This document shows positions 33,731 to 42,925 of a DNA stretch of 64,000 nt, one piece after another (positions within the stretch are counted from its first letter, which is position 1; the number at the start of each line of letters is the position of its first letter). The position numbers and the translations under genes are program-made. The stretch lies in assembly GCF_014649855.1 (NCBI RefSeq), contig NZ_BMTV01000005.1:141248-205247 (forward strand). The letters are read 5' to 3'. The stretch is from Streptomyces roseolus. Its GTDB lineage: Bacteria > Actinomycetota > Actinomycetes > Streptomycetales > Streptomycetaceae. Below the pieces are notes generated by a model. That model had not been told where the DNA came from, made no database searches, and worked only from the letters and a program-made list of their open reading frames with translations.

Positions 33731-35365
33731 TCAGCGCACGTGGCCGAGCAGCCCGTGGAGGGTGGTCCCGAGGGCCGTCCCGTCGACGGCCGCGACCCGC
33801 TCCCGCGTCTCCTTGCCGGTCTCCTTCCCGGTCTTCGGCTTCGGGGCCGGGGCGGGCTCGGGGGCCGGGAGCGCGGCGCAGACCGCGTCCACCTCCGACC
33901 CGCCCTCGCCGCGCGGCACGGTGCCGGTGGCCAGATAGGTGCTCAGGTGCCCGTCGAGGCACTCGTTGCCGGCCAGGGTCACGCCGTGGTTCCCGCCGCC
34001 CTGCTCGACGACCAGGCTGGAGCCGTGCAGCATCCGGTGGAGGGCGAGCCCGCCCTCGTACGGGGTGGCGGCGTCGTCCGTGGCCTGGAGGACGAGGACC
34101 GGCGGCAGCTGGTCGTTGGTGACGTCCGGCGGGGTGAGCGGCTCCACCGGCCAGAACGCGCACGGCGCGTTGTACCAGGCGTTGTTCCAGGTCGAGAAGG
34201 GCGCCTTGGCGTGGACCTCCCAGTTGTCCTTCCGCCAGACGTTCCAGTCCTTGGGCCAGGCGGCGTCCCGGCACTGGACGGCCGTGTAGACGGAGTATCC
34301 GTTGTCGGTGGCGGAGTCGGCCTCGCCGTACTTCTCGTAGGCGGCGACGAGCGGGGCGGTGTCCCGCTCGTTCACGTACGCGGAGAAGGCGCTCGCGAGC
34401 TTCGGCCAGTACCCGTCGTAGTAGCCGCCGGGCAGGAAGGTGTCCTCCAGCTCGCCCGGCCCGACCTTGCCGCCCGCCGGCGCGTCGCGCAGCTCCTCGC
34501 GCATCCGGTACCAGGCGGCCTCGACCGCCGCCGGATCCTTGCCGAGCCCGTACGCGTCGTCGTGCTTCGCCACCCAGGCCATGAGGTCCTTGTGGCGGGT
34601 GTCGAAGGCGTAGTCCTGCGCGATGTTGTCCTCGTACCAGACCCCGTGGGGGTTGACCACGGAGTCCAGCGCCATCCTCCGCACCCGCTCCGGGTACAGC
34701 CGGGCGTAGACGGCGCCCAGATAGGTGCCGTACGAGTAGCCGAGGTAGTTGATCCGTTCGGCGCCGACCGCCGCGCGGATCAGGTCGAGGTCGCGGGCGG
34801 CGGAGACGGTGTCGATGTGCGGGAGCACGTCGGCGTGCTTCTTGTCGCAGGCGGCGGCGAAGGCCTGGGCGCGCTCCAGGGCGGTCCGCTCGGCCCGGGC
34901 GCCGCGCGGCACCGAGTCGGGGCGCACCGGGTCGAAGTGGCCGGGCCGGCAGTCGAGCGCGGGCTCGCTCCTGCCGACGCCGCGCGGGTCGAAGCCGATG
35001 ACGTCGTACTGGGCGGCGACCTTCGCGGGCAGCGAGGCGGCGACGTAGCCGGCCATGCCGCGGCCGCTGCCGCCCGGGCCGCCGGGGTTGACCAGGAGCG
35101 GGCCCTGGAAGGTCTTCGCGGTGTGCGGGATCCGGGTCAGCGCGAGCGTGATGCTCCGGCCGGCCGGGTCGTCGTGGTCGAGCGGCACCTTCAGGGTGCC
35201 GCACTGGAGCTTCGGGTACGCCTTGGTGCCGCAGTCGGTCCAGGTGAGCGGGGGGAGGGGGCGGGGGACCGGTTCACCGGTGCCCGCGGCGGACGCGGGC
35301 AGGACGGCGACCGTCCCGGCGACCAGCGCCCCAGCGGCGATCAGCATTCCTGCGCGGGTGGTCAT
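33731..35365 (-). CDS. Secreted alpha/beta-hydrolase, tripeptidyl aminopeptidase-like (S33)
   Basis: A 544-residue exported peptidase of the Streptomyces Tap/SlpD/SlpE type that removes peptides from protein N-termini. A signal peptide (TTRAGMLIAAGALVAGTVAVLPASA) occupies residues 2-28. The oxyanion region is LLVNPGGPGGSGRGMAG, followed by VIGFDPRGVGRS, the nucleophile elbow LGYSYGTYLG (Ser in GYSYG, about 205), the acidic residue in LQATDDAATPYEGG and the His in QGGGNHGVTLAGN. The C-terminal tail is Pro/Lys/Glu-rich with no recognised domain. Substrate preference is not readable. Confidence 0.92.
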   Translation of the reverse strand: MTTRAGMLIAAGALVAGTVAVLPASAAGTGEPVPRPLPPLTWTDCGTKAYPKLQCGTLKVPLDHDDPAGRSITLALTRIPHTAKTFQGPLLVNPGGPGGSGRGMAGYVAASLPAKVAAQYDVIGFDPRGVGRSEPALDCRPGHFDPVRPDSVPRGARAERTALERAQAFAAACDKKHADVLPHIDTVSAARDLDLIRAAVGAERINYLGYSYGTYLGAVYARLYPERVRRMALDSVVNPHGVWYEDNIAQDYAFDTRHKDLMAWVAKHDDAYGLGKDPAAVEAAWYRMREELRDAPAGGKVGPGELEDTFLPGGYYDGYWPKLASAFSAYVNERDTAPLVAAYEKYGEADSATDNGYSVYTAVQCRDAAWPKDWNVWRKDNWEVHAKAPFSTWNNAWYNAPCAFWPVEPLTPPDVTNDQLPPVLVLQATDDAATPYEGGLALHRMLHGSSLVVEQGGGNHGVTLAGNECLDGHLSTYLATGTVPRGEGGSEVDAVCAALPAPEPAPAPKPKTGKETGKETRERVAAVDGTALGTTLHGLLGHVR

Positions 35366-35477
35366 GGAGCCTGGAGTGCCCCGCCGGGCGCGGGACACGA
35401 CCTGTTGTGCCCGGGAACGACCCGAACGGAGGGCGCGCCGACGGCGTGTCAGGTGACCTCGCGGCGTGTCGGCGGGC

Positions 35478-36518
35478 TCAGAGGAGGGTGAGCTGCTCCG
35501 GTCCGCTCGCCGCGGCGTCCGGCGGGTCCTCGCGCGGGCGCGCGATGCGGCGCGGGGCGTCCCGACGGGCCGGTCCGATGCCGAACTCGGCGGCGAGCTC
35601 GTGGACCTGACGGGTGATGTGGCGCTGGTACCAGGTCGGCGCGTAGGCCCCGCCGGCGTACATCCGCTCGTACCGGCCGACCAGGTCGGGGTGGTGGTGG
35701 GCGAGCCAGCTCGTGAACCACTCGCGGGCGCCCGGCCGCAGGTGGAGGACGAGCGGGGTGACGGAGACGGCGCCGGCCTCGGCGATCGCGCGGACGGTGG
35801 CGCGCAGTTGCTCGGGGGAGTCGCCGAGGAAGGGGACGACGGGGGCCATGAGGACGCCGCAGCCGATGCCGTGGTCGCCGAGCGTGCGGACCACGTCGAG
35901 GCGGCGGCGCGGGGAGGGGGTGCCGGGCTCGATCGTCCGCCACAGCTCCTCATCGGTGAAGCCGACCGAGACGGAGACGCCGACCTCGGTGACCTCGGCG
36001 GCCTGGGTGAGCAGCTCCAGGTCGCGCAGGATCAGCGTGCCCTTGGTGAGGAGGGAGAACGGGTTGGCCCGGTCGCGCAGCGCCGTGAGGATGCCGGGCA
36101 TCAGGCGGTAGCGGCCCTCGGCCCGCTGGTAGCAGTCGACGTTGGTGCCCATGGCGATGTGCGCGCCCTGCCAGCGGCGGGAGGCGAGCTGGCGGGTGAG
36201 CAGCTCGGGGGCGTTGGTCTTCACCACGATCTGGGTGTCGAAGCCGAGGCCGGTGTCGAGGTCCAGGTAGCCGTGGGACTTGCGGGCGAAGCAGTAGACG
36301 CACGCGTGCGTGCAGCCGCGGTACGGGTTCACGGTCCACTCGAAGGGCATCCGGGAGGCGCCGGGGACGCGGTTGAGGATCGACCGGGCCCGGACCTCGT
36401 GGAAGGTGATGCCGCGGAACTCGGGCGTGTCGAAGGTCCGGGTGGTGACCGCGTCCGCGCCGAACAGGGCGGCGTCGGCGGGCGCGGACGGGGTGTCGCC
36501 CAGATGGTCCCAGCGCAT
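35478..36518 (-). CDS. Rv2578c-family radical SAM protein
   Basis: A 346-residue radical S-adenosylmethionine enzyme. The [4Fe-4S] motif is CTHACVYCFARKSH (CxxxCxxC, about residues 68-75), preceded by NPYRG. The domain also has MGTNVDCYQRAEGRYRLMPGIL and SVSVGFTDEELWRTIEPGTPSPRRRL, as in the SplB-related Rv2578c group. The reaction is unknown; DNA-photoproduct-type chemistry is only a family-level suggestion. The ATG at 36518 has a very strong GAGGAGG site, so it is preferred to the ATG at 36548. A GAAC-N4-GTTC site about 60 bases upstream suggests LexA control. Confidence 0.9.
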   Translation of the reverse strand: MRWDHLGDTPSAPADAALFGADAVTTRTFDTPEFRGITFHEVRARSILNRVPGASRMPFEWTVNPYRGCTHACVYCFARKSHGYLDLDTGLGFDTQIVVKTNAPELLTRQLASRRWQGAHIAMGTNVDCYQRAEGRYRLMPGILTALRDRANPFSLLTKGTLILRDLELLTQAAEVTEVGVSVSVGFTDEELWRTIEPGTPSPRRRLDVVRTLGDHGIGCGVLMAPVVPFLGDSPEQLRATVRAIAEAGAVSVTPLVLHLRPGAREWFTSWLAHHHPDLVGRYERMYAGGAYAPTWYQRHITRQVHELAAEFGIGPARRDAPRRIARPREDPPDAAASGPEQLTLL

Positions 36519-36574
36519 GGGCGCCTCCTCGATCGACTTCGTTCGCATGTTCGACTTCTGTGGGGACTAGAATA

Positions 36575-36586
36575 GAACAACTGTTC
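36575..36586. promoter_or_regulatory. LexA (SOS) box-like palindrome GAAC-AACT-GTTC
   Basis: The 12-base site has the actinobacterial LexA core GAAC-N4-GTTC. It lies 57 bases upstream of the radical SAM start codon, and TATTCT on the reverse strand (36574-36569) directly adjoins it as a possible -10. It also lies about 105 bases ahead of the rightward SRPBCC gene. Confidence 0.6.
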
Positions 36587-36689
36587 CCTTGATCGTCGCG
36601 ACCCCGATTTCGCCCGCCGCGGGGCTCGTGGTTCGCTTGGCCCGCAGCCCCGAAACACCCCCGAAGAACCATGAGCTGGAGGAAATGCG

Positions 36690-37133
36690 ATGGCGCAGGT
36701 CGAGGCCACGACGGAACGGATCATCGCGGCGGACGCGGAGACCGTGTTCGACACGCTGGCCGACTACAGCGGCGCGCGCGCGAAGCTGCTGCCCGAGCAC
36801 TTCAGCGAGTACGAGGTGCGCGAGGGCGGCGACGGCGAGGGCACCCTCGTCCACTGGAAGCTCCAGGCCACCAGCAAGCGCGTCCGCGACTGCCTGCTGG
36901 AGGTCACCGAGCCCACCGACGGGCAGCTCGTCGAGAAGGACCGCAACTCCTCCATGGTCACCACCTGGACCGTGACCCCGGCCGGCGAGGGGAAGTCCCG
37001 CGCCGTCGTCACCTCCGTCTGGAGCGGCGCCGGCGGTGTCGGCGGCTTCTTCGAGCGCGCCTTCGCCCCCAAGGGCCTCGCCCGGATCTACGACGCGATC
37101 CTCGCCAACCTCGCGGCCGAGACCGAGAAGTAA
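36690..37133 (+). CDS. SRPBCC/polyketide-cyclase-like ligand-binding protein
   Basis: A 147-residue START/Bet v1-fold protein. The N-terminus ATTERIIAADAETVFDTLADYS is the usual first strand and helices, and the C-terminal helix is FFERAFAPKGLARIYDAILANLAAE. The fold encloses a hydrophobic cavity for a lipid or aromatic ligand. No catalytic residues can be named. GGAGG precedes the ATG. It is divergent from the radical SAM gene and may share its LexA-box region. Confidence 0.85.
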   Translation: MAQVEATTERIIAADAETVFDTLADYSGARAKLLPEHFSEYEVREGGDGEGTLVHWKLQATSKRVRDCLLEVTEPTDGQLVEKDRNSSMVTTWTVTPAGEGKSRAVVTSVWSGAGGVGGFFERAFAPKGLARIYDAILANLAAETEK

Positions 37134-37418
37134 CGCCCAGGGCGTTCACCGATTCGAGTGGATTCCCCGCCGCCCCCGTACCGGCGCCCGAAGTGCCCAG
37201 GGGGCGCGGGGAGTTCCGCAAACGCGCTGATGAGCGCCGCACGCACCCCTCCGTGCCCCGCCGCACGCCCCCCGCGGCCCGTCGCAGGGCCACCTCCCGC
37301 CCCCTGCGCCCGACTTGCTCCCGCTTCGCGCCTGATGCGAAGAATGGCGCGTCCCCGAGGGCGCCTTCGCGCCGAGGCCGCCGCGCCGGGGGCGACGCCA
37401 TGACGAGGGGAGCCGTAC

Positions 37419-39878
37419 GTGGGTGCGATCGCGCTGGTGAAGGACGCCGGGGGAGCCCCCGCGCTCCCCGAGGACGGCCCGCCCGGCGGACCCCCGCCGC
37501 CCGCCCCGGCCGAGACCCCGCTCGACCCCCGCCGCGTCCGGCTCGTCTTCTTCGGCCTCATGCTCGCGCTGCTCCTGGCCGCCCTGGAGCAGATGATCGT
37601 CGCCACCGCCCTGCCGAAGATCGTCGGCGAACTCCAGGGCCTGGACCGGATGTCCTGGGCGATCACCGCCTACCTGCTGACCTCCACCATCGGCCTGCCC
37701 GTCTACGGCAAGCTCGGCGACCTCCTCGGCCGCAAGAGCGTCTTCCTCTTCGCCATCGTCGTCTTCGTCATCGGCTCGGGACTCGCCGGCTGGTCCCGCA
37801 GCATGGACGAGCTCATCGCCTTCCGCGCCCTCCAGGGCGTCGGCGCCGGCGGCCTCATGATCGGCGTCCAGGCGATCATCGCCGACATCGTCCCGGCCCG
37901 CGAACGCGGCCGCTACATGGGCCTGATCGGCGCCGCCTTCGGTCTCGCCTCGGTCGCCGGACCCCTCCTCGGCGGCTTCTTCACCGACCACGTCTCCTGG
38001 CGCTGGTGCTTCTACTTCAACGTCCCCTTCGGGCTCGTCACCCTCGCCGTCGTCGCCGTCGTCCTCAAGCTGCCCAAGCCGAAGGCCCGCGCCCGCTTCG
38101 ACGTCCTCGGCACCCTGCTCCTCGCCGCCGCCTCCACCTGCCTGGTCCTGCTGACCAGTTGGGGCGGGACGGAGTACGACTGGGACGACCGGGTCATCAT
38201 CGGCCTCGGCTGCGGCGCCGCCGGAACGGTCCTGCTCTTCCTGGTCGTCGAGCACTTCGCGCCCGAACCCCTCATCCCGCTGCGGCTGTTCCGCGACTCC
38301 GTCTTCACCGTCACCGCCCTCGTGGGCGCCGTCGTCGGCATCGCCCTCTTCGGCGCCGCGAGTTACCTGCCGAGCTTCCTCCAGATGGTCGAGGGCGCCA
38401 CCGCCACCGAGTCCGGGCTCCTGATGCTCCCGCTCATGGGCGGGATCGTCGTCGCCTCGGTCGTCTCGGGGCAGCTCATCAGCCGCACCGGCCGCTACAG
38501 GATCTACCCGGTGCTCGGCTCCGCCCTCGCCGTCCTCGGCATGGGCCTGCTCTCCCGCATGGACATCGGCACCCCCCGCCTCACCCACAGCCTCTGGCAG
38601 GCGGTCCTCGGCACCGGCATCGGCCTGATCATGCCGGTGCTCATCCTCGCCGTGCAGAACAGCGTCCGCCCCGCCGACCTCGGCACCGCCACCAGCGCCC
38701 ACAACTACTTCCGCCAGATCGGCGGCAGCGTCGGCGCCGCGATCTTCGGCACCGTCTTCGCCGCCCGCCTCGACTCCGCCCTCGCCGACCGGCTCCCGTC
38801 GGTCCAGGACCCCGGCGTCCAGGGGGCCGCCATCCCGCCCGCCGAGGCGATCACCCCAGGGACCGTCCACGCGCTGCCGCCCGCCCTGCGCGACCTCTAC
38901 GTCCAGGCGTACGCGGACGCCATGCCGCGGATCTTCCTCTACCTCGTGCCGGTCCTCGTGCTCGGCCTCGTCCTCGCCTTCTTCCTCAAGGAGCAACCGC
39001 TGGTGTCCCACCCCACCCCCGCCCCCGAGGCCACCGACGCCCCCTTCGACACCGGCCACGGCCCGGCCGTCCCGCACGCCCGCCACGCCGCCCCCGCCCC
39101 CGTCGCCCTGCCGCCCCACACCGGGGTGCCGGTCTGCGGCACCGTCCGGCACCACGACGGCAGCCGCGTCCCGCGCGCCGCCCTCACCCTCATCGACGTC
39201 GGCGGCCGCCAGATCGGACGCGGCGCCAGCGGCGAGGACGGCCGGTACGCGCTCAGCGTGCCCGGCGGCGGCTCGTACGTGCTCATCGCCGCCGCGGGCG
39301 GTCACCAGCCGCAGGCCGTCTCCGTGACCGTCGGCGACCGTCCGGTCGAACTCGACGTGGTCCTCGGCGGCGCCGGCCGCCTGGCGGGCAGCGTCCTCAC
39401 CGCCGACGGCACCCCCGTCAGGGACGCCGCCGTCACCCTCACCGACGTCCGCGGCGAGGTCGTCGCCTCCACCCGCAGCGGCCGCGAGGGCGGATACGTG
39501 ATCACCGAACTGGTCGCCGGCGAGTACACCCTCGCGGCCAGCGCCCCCGCCTACCGGCCCGCCGCCGTCCCGGTCAGCGTCCAGTCCTCCCGCGAGACCC
39601 GCCAGGACATCGAGCTCGCGGGCGGAGCGGTCCTGCGCGGCACGGTCAGGGCCGGCGGCGGCAGGCCCGTCGAGGACGCCCGCGTGACCCTGCTCGACGC
39701 GGCCGGCAACGTCGTCGACACCCTCACCACCGGCCCCGACGGCACCTTCCGCTTCGTCGACCTGTCCTCCGGCGAGTACACCGTCATCGCCGCCGGCTAC
39801 CCGCCCGTCGCCACCGTCCTCCAGGTGGCCGGCGGAGGCCGCACCGAACGCGACCTCCAGCTCGGCCACCAGGACTGA
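37419..39878 (+). CDS. DHA2-type MFS exporter with three C-terminal carboxypeptidase-regulatory-like repeats
   Basis: An 819-residue protein. Residues about 35-535 form a 14-helix EmrB/QacA-type drug:H+ antiporter: [22 protein letters not shown] (motif D1), [14 protein letters not shown] (motif A) and [23 protein letters not shown] (motif C). After a Pro/His-rich linker, residues about 575-810 carry three beta-sandwich repeats, each opening [21 protein letters not shown] and including G(E)DGRY/GYV and [12 protein letters not shown]. These are carboxypeptidase-regulatory-like (CarbopepD_reg) units. Such tails are known in some Streptomyces transporters, but their role is unclear. The GTG at 37419 has GAGGGGA upstream. 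Confidence 0.9.
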   Translation: MGAIALVKDAGGAPALPEDGPPGGPPPPAPAETPLDPRRVRLVFFGLMLALLLAALEQMIVATALPKIVGELQGLDRMSWAITAYLLTSTIGLPVYGKLGDLLGRKSVFLFAIVVFVIGSGLAGWSRSMDELIAFRALQGVGAGGLMIGVQAIIADIVPARERGRYMGLIGAAFGLASVAGPLLGGFFTDHVSWRWCFYFNVPFGLVTLAVVAVVLKLPKPKARARFDVLGTLLLAAASTCLVLLTSWGGTEYDWDDRVIIGLGCGAAGTVLLFLVVEHFAPEPLIPLRLFRDSVFTVTALVGAVVGIALFGAASYLPSFLQMVEGATATESGLLMLPLMGGIVVASVVSGQLISRTGRYRIYPVLGSALAVLGMGLLSRMDIGTPRLTHSLWQAVLGTGIGLIMPVLILAVQNSVRPADLGTATSAHNYFRQIGGSVGAAIFGTVFAARLDSALADRLPSVQDPGVQGAAIPPAEAITPGTVHALPPALRDLYVQAYADAMPRIFLYLVPVLVLGLVLAFFLKEQPLVSHPTPAPEATDAPFDTGHGPAVPHARHAAPAPVALPPHTGVPVCGTVRHHDGSRVPRAALTLIDVGGRQIGRGASGEDGRYALSVPGGGSYVLIAAAGGHQPQAVSVTVGDRPVELDVVLGGAGRLAGSVLTADGTPVRDAAVTLTDVRGEVVASTRSGREGGYVITELVAGEYTLAASAPAYRPAAVPVSVQSSRETRQDIELAGGAVLRGTVRAGGGRPVEDARVTLLDAAGNVVDTLTTGPDGTFRFVDLSSGEYTVIAAGYPPVATVLQVAGGGRTERDLQLGHQD

Positions 39879-39909
39879 CCCGGGCCCGAGCCCGTCCTCG
39901 GCCGGAACG

Positions 39910-39935
39910 CCTGACGTAGGTGACATCGCGTCAGG
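39910..39935. terminator. Inverted repeat after the MFS gene
   Basis: CCTGACG (39910-39916) and CGTCAGG (39929-39935) flank a 12-base loop, 32 bases after the transporter stop codon. It could be a weak terminator or an operator for the kinase gene beyond. Confidence 0.4.
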
Positions 39936-40062
39936 GTGGCGTGTTCCGGTCGGTGATCGGTCCAACTCCGTCACAAGACGGCTCCGTTGCCGGGCGACCG
40001 CGATGCGGCCGCCCGGCGACGGGCTATCGTCTGCGCCCGTCACGGAGTGAGGGAGCGGACGT

Positions 40063-41679
40063 ATGTGGGACCTCGAGGACGGCGACCCGGCGGAGATAGG
40101 CTCGTTCCGCTTGGTCGCCCGGCTCGGCAGCGGCGGCATGGGAACGGTCTACCTGGCCACCCGGCAGGGGCGGGACGGCCACGTGGCCGTGAAGACCATC
40201 AGGAGCGATCACGCCATGGAGGAGGGCTTCCGGCGCCGGTTCGCCCGGGAGGCCGCGGCGGCCAGTTCGGTGAGGAGTCCGTACACGGTCCGCGTGGTGG
40301 GTTTCGACACCCAGGGCAGCGAGCCGTGGCTCGCCACCGAGTACGTCGAGGGGCCCTCGCTGAGGGACCACGTACAGACGCGTGGCCCGCTGGCGCTGCC
40401 GGCCGTCGTCGATCTCGCTCTGGGGCTGTCCTTCGGACTGTCCTCGATCCACAAGGCCGGCCTGGTCCACCGCGACCTCAAGCCCGGGAACATCCTGCTC
40501 ACGGATGCCGGCCCCAAGATCATCGATTTCGGGCTCGCGTACGCCACCGACTTCAGCCAGGCCACTCACACCGGGGCCGTGCTGGGCACACCCGGCTACT
40601 TCTCCCCCGAGCAGGTGCAGGCCAGGCCCGTCAGCCCCGCCTCCGACGTCTTCGCCCTGGGGGCGGTGCTGACCTTCGCCTCCTCCGGAGGGCACGCCTT
40701 CAGGGGGGTCACGCCCCTTACCGCGCAGTACCACGTCGTGCACGAGGAGCCGCAGCTCGGTGAGGTTCCCGAAGAGCTGCGGGATCTGATCGCCGCCTGC
40801 ATGGACAAGGACCCGCGGCAGCGGCCGCCCTTGAGCGCGATCCTCGCCCACCTGACGTCGCTGCGCTCCTACGGCCACGAGAGAACGGTGGCGGCCTTCC
40901 GGCGCCCGTCCGCAGCAGATGCCGCGGACGGAACGACCGCGAGCGGCACGCCCACGGTCGCCGCAGGACGGGCGGACCGCCCCCGGGGCAGCAGGAAGAC
41001 ACTCATCGCCGTGGGGGCCGCCTCCCTGGCTCTCGGCCTGGCTCTCGGCCCCTGGCTCCTGCCCGACCACCACGGCGGCACGCCCGTGGCGGCTCCGTCG
41101 GTGCCGGACTCCGCCCCCATGCCCGACGCGGCTGCCGCCACAACGGACCCGCCCGTCGAGCAGGCGGCCGATGTGCCCCCGTCCGAGACCCCGGAGGACG
41201 AGCCCACGGTCCCTCTGATGGAAGACCGGGTGGCGACCCTCGTCGGTTCGCTGGCGTTCAACCCCGTGCGGGGTCAGTGCGCCCTGGAAGGCGACGGCAT
41301 GGGCGACGAGGGGTTGCCGGTGAGCAACACGGACGCCTACACGGTCTCCGTCAGGCCGCTCGCCTCGCGCGACCGGTTCGTCTCCCGGGCGACGGTCGGT
41401 GTGAGGACGCCGGGGGACCGGCTGGCGGATGAGCCGGTCGCCGTCTACATGAAGCTCCCGAAGGGAGAGGAGATCGAGATCCCCGTACCCGAGGGAAAGA
41501 ACGAGTGGTCCTTCCGATGGCCCGACGTCCTCGCCGCGGCGGACCTGCCGCAGCCCTACGACAGCAGGGAGCCGGTGACTCTGATGGGCTCCTACACGAT
41601 CACGGTCGTGCACGGCACGCTTCGGGCGTGCGGGGGTTTTGAAGGCGACCCGAGGAACGCTGCGGCCACCCTCTCCTGA
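40063..41679 (+). CDS. Membrane-anchored serine/threonine protein kinase
   Basis: A 538-residue Hanks-type kinase. The catalytic domain is at residues 14-270: glycine loop LGSGGMGTVY, Lys in VAVKTI, HRDLKPGNILL, IIDFGLAYATD and GTPGYFSPEQVQA, all intact. A single transmembrane helix (TLIAVGAASLALGLALGPWLL, about 308-328) is followed by a Pro/Ala-rich linker and an extracytoplasmic region (about 370-538) with two Cys and no PASTA repeat. The outer region probably senses something not identified. Codon use is visibly less GC-extreme than that of the neighbours. A GAGGGAG site precedes the ATG, with TATCGT about 35 bases ahead. Confidence 0.92.
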   Translation: MWDLEDGDPAEIGSFRLVARLGSGGMGTVYLATRQGRDGHVAVKTIRSDHAMEEGFRRRFAREAAAASSVRSPYTVRVVGFDTQGSEPWLATEYVEGPSLRDHVQTRGPLALPAVVDLALGLSFGLSSIHKAGLVHRDLKPGNILLTDAGPKIIDFGLAYATDFSQATHTGAVLGTPGYFSPEQVQARPVSPASDVFALGAVLTFASSGGHAFRGVTPLTAQYHVVHEEPQLGEVPEELRDLIAACMDKDPRQRPPLSAILAHLTSLRSYGHERTVAAFRRPSAADAADGTTASGTPTVAAGRADRPRGSRKTLIAVGAASLALGLALGPWLLPDHHGGTPVAAPSVPDSAPMPDAAAATTDPPVEQAADVPPSETPEDEPTVPLMEDRVATLVGSLAFNPVRGQCALEGDGMGDEGLPVSNTDAYTVSVRPLASRDRFVSRATVGVRTPGDRLADEPVAVYMKLPKGEEIEIPVPEGKNEWSFRWPDVLAAADLPQPYDSREPVTLMGSYTITVVHGTLRACGGFEGDPRNAAATLS

Positions 41680-41697
41680 GGTGGTGTGGGCGGGCCC

Positions 41698-41741
41698 GTG
41701 AGGGGCGGCGCGTGATCGGTCACCCCGGCACCGCCCCTCAC
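41698..41741. terminator. Bidirectional 11-bp hairpin
   Basis: GTGAGGGGCGG (41698-41708) pairs perfectly with CCGCCCCTCAC (41731-41741), between the convergent kinase and acidic-protein genes. Confidence 0.85.
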
Positions 41742-41746
41742 GTCGT

Positions 41747-42925
41747 TCAGGAGGCGGTCGGCGCGGCCTTGCGCAGGGCGGCGATGCAGCTGCCGATCGC
41801 CTCCTGGAGGGCTTCGAGGCGCTGGAGCATGTCCTCCTCGTAGATCTCCTCCTCCATCACCTCGTCGAGGGTCAGTTCCTCGAAGACCTTCGTTGCCTTC
41901 TGGAGGGAGCTGTAGAAGCGGGTCCTGCGCTCCTGCACCCGCAGCGCCGGGTCCTCCTCGACGGCCTTGGCGACGAGCCCCCTCACCGACTCGTACGCCT
42001 CGCCGGCCCACTCGCCGGCCTCTTCCGAGTCGTCCAGCTCGTCGATCAGCGACAGATGGCGCTCGGCCTCCGCCCGCACCTCGGCCGGGGCCGCCACGGT
42101 CTGCCCGGCGGGGGTCCTGACCTGCCCGCTCTCCACGATCTGCCGGACGTAGCCGACCCGGTCGGCGACCTTCGCCTCGCTCGCCACCGCCTTCTTCAGG
42201 TCGTCGGTGCGGGCGATCGCCCGGGCCATCTCCGTCTGGAGCGCCGGGTCCTCCTTCATCCGGTCGAGGAGCGCCCCGCGCGCCGCCTCCGCCGTCCCCG
42301 GGTCGGCGAGGATCGCGGCCCGCAGCGCCGTCGGGTTCTCCGCCACCTCCAGCGCCTTCGTCGGCCGGATGCCCTCCGCCTCCGCCGCCGCACTGATCGC
42401 CTGGCCGCGCACGGAGGAGGCGCTGTTGCGGGAGGTGTAGTACGACAGCCACGCGTCGGCGTCCGGGAGCTCGATGTCGACGCCCGGCTCCAGGACCTCG
42501 AACTGCGGCACCAGACCGTCGTCCGCCGCCATGTCCCACGCCTTGTAGTGGCGCATCACGCGCTCCGCCGAGCAGCCGGCCAGCGCGGCGAACGCCCGCG
42601 CCGACACCTTCCGCGCCGTGCCCTCGGCCGGCTGGCCGCCGGGCCGCACGCTGCGCGCCACCTTGAGCGCGAACGTCCAGCCTCCGGTTCGCGCGTACAC
42701 CCCGAAGTCCCGCGCGTCCCGGACGACGACCGGGTCGTGGTCGGCGCGGTCGGCGGCGGCCTCCTCACCGCCGGCCTCCTCCCCACCGGTCTCCTCCTCG
42801 GCGGCCTCCTCGGGCGCCTCCGGCGCGGCGGAGACCTCCGGGACCCAGAAGTTCTCCCCGGACTCGGAGGACTCGGAGGAGTCGGGGGCGGGGGTGGTGT
42901 CGGACGGATCGAGGGCGATGGTCAC
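41747..42925 (-). CDS. Hypothetical acidic, helix-rich protein
   Basis: A 392-residue protein that I do not recognise. Residues 1-60 are highly acidic (Glu/Asp/Ser/Pro). Residues about 65-150 contain ALAGCSAERVMRHYKAWDMAADDG, which looks like a small DNA-binding or adaptor helical unit. The rest is Ala/Glu/Arg-rich and probably coiled coil, ending with paired acidic helices (LTLDEVMEEEIYEEDMLQRLEAL). There is no signal peptide or membrane segment. The helical-array pattern is reminiscent of chromosome- or plasmid-partition accessory proteins, but this is only an impression. GTG at 42925 has GGAG 8 bases upstream; GTG at 42934 is possible. Confidence 0.75.
   Translation of the reverse strand: MTIALDPSDTTPAPDSSESSESGENFWVPEVSAAPEAPEEAAEEETGGEEAGGEEAAADRADHDPVVVRDARDFGVYARTGGWTFALKVARSVRPGGQPAEGTARKVSARAFAALAGCSAERVMRHYKAWDMAADDGLVPQFEVLEPGVDIELPDADAWLSYYTSRNSASSVRGQAISAAAEAEGIRPTKALEVAENPTALRAAILADPGTAEAARGALLDRMKEDPALQTEMARAIARTDDLKKAVASEAKVADRVGYVRQIVESGQVRTPAGQTVAAPAEVRAEAERHLSLIDELDDSEEAGEWAGEAYESVRGLVAKAVEEDPALRVQERRTRFYSSLQKATKVFEELTLDEVMEEEIYEEDMLQRLEALQEAIGSCIAALRKAAPTAS

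Noticed and set aside
36549..36689. Promoter site of PafBC/RecA-independent type
   Set aside because: I looked for a TTGTC-N-GTG-type -35 element and did not find one; only the LexA-like palindrome is present.
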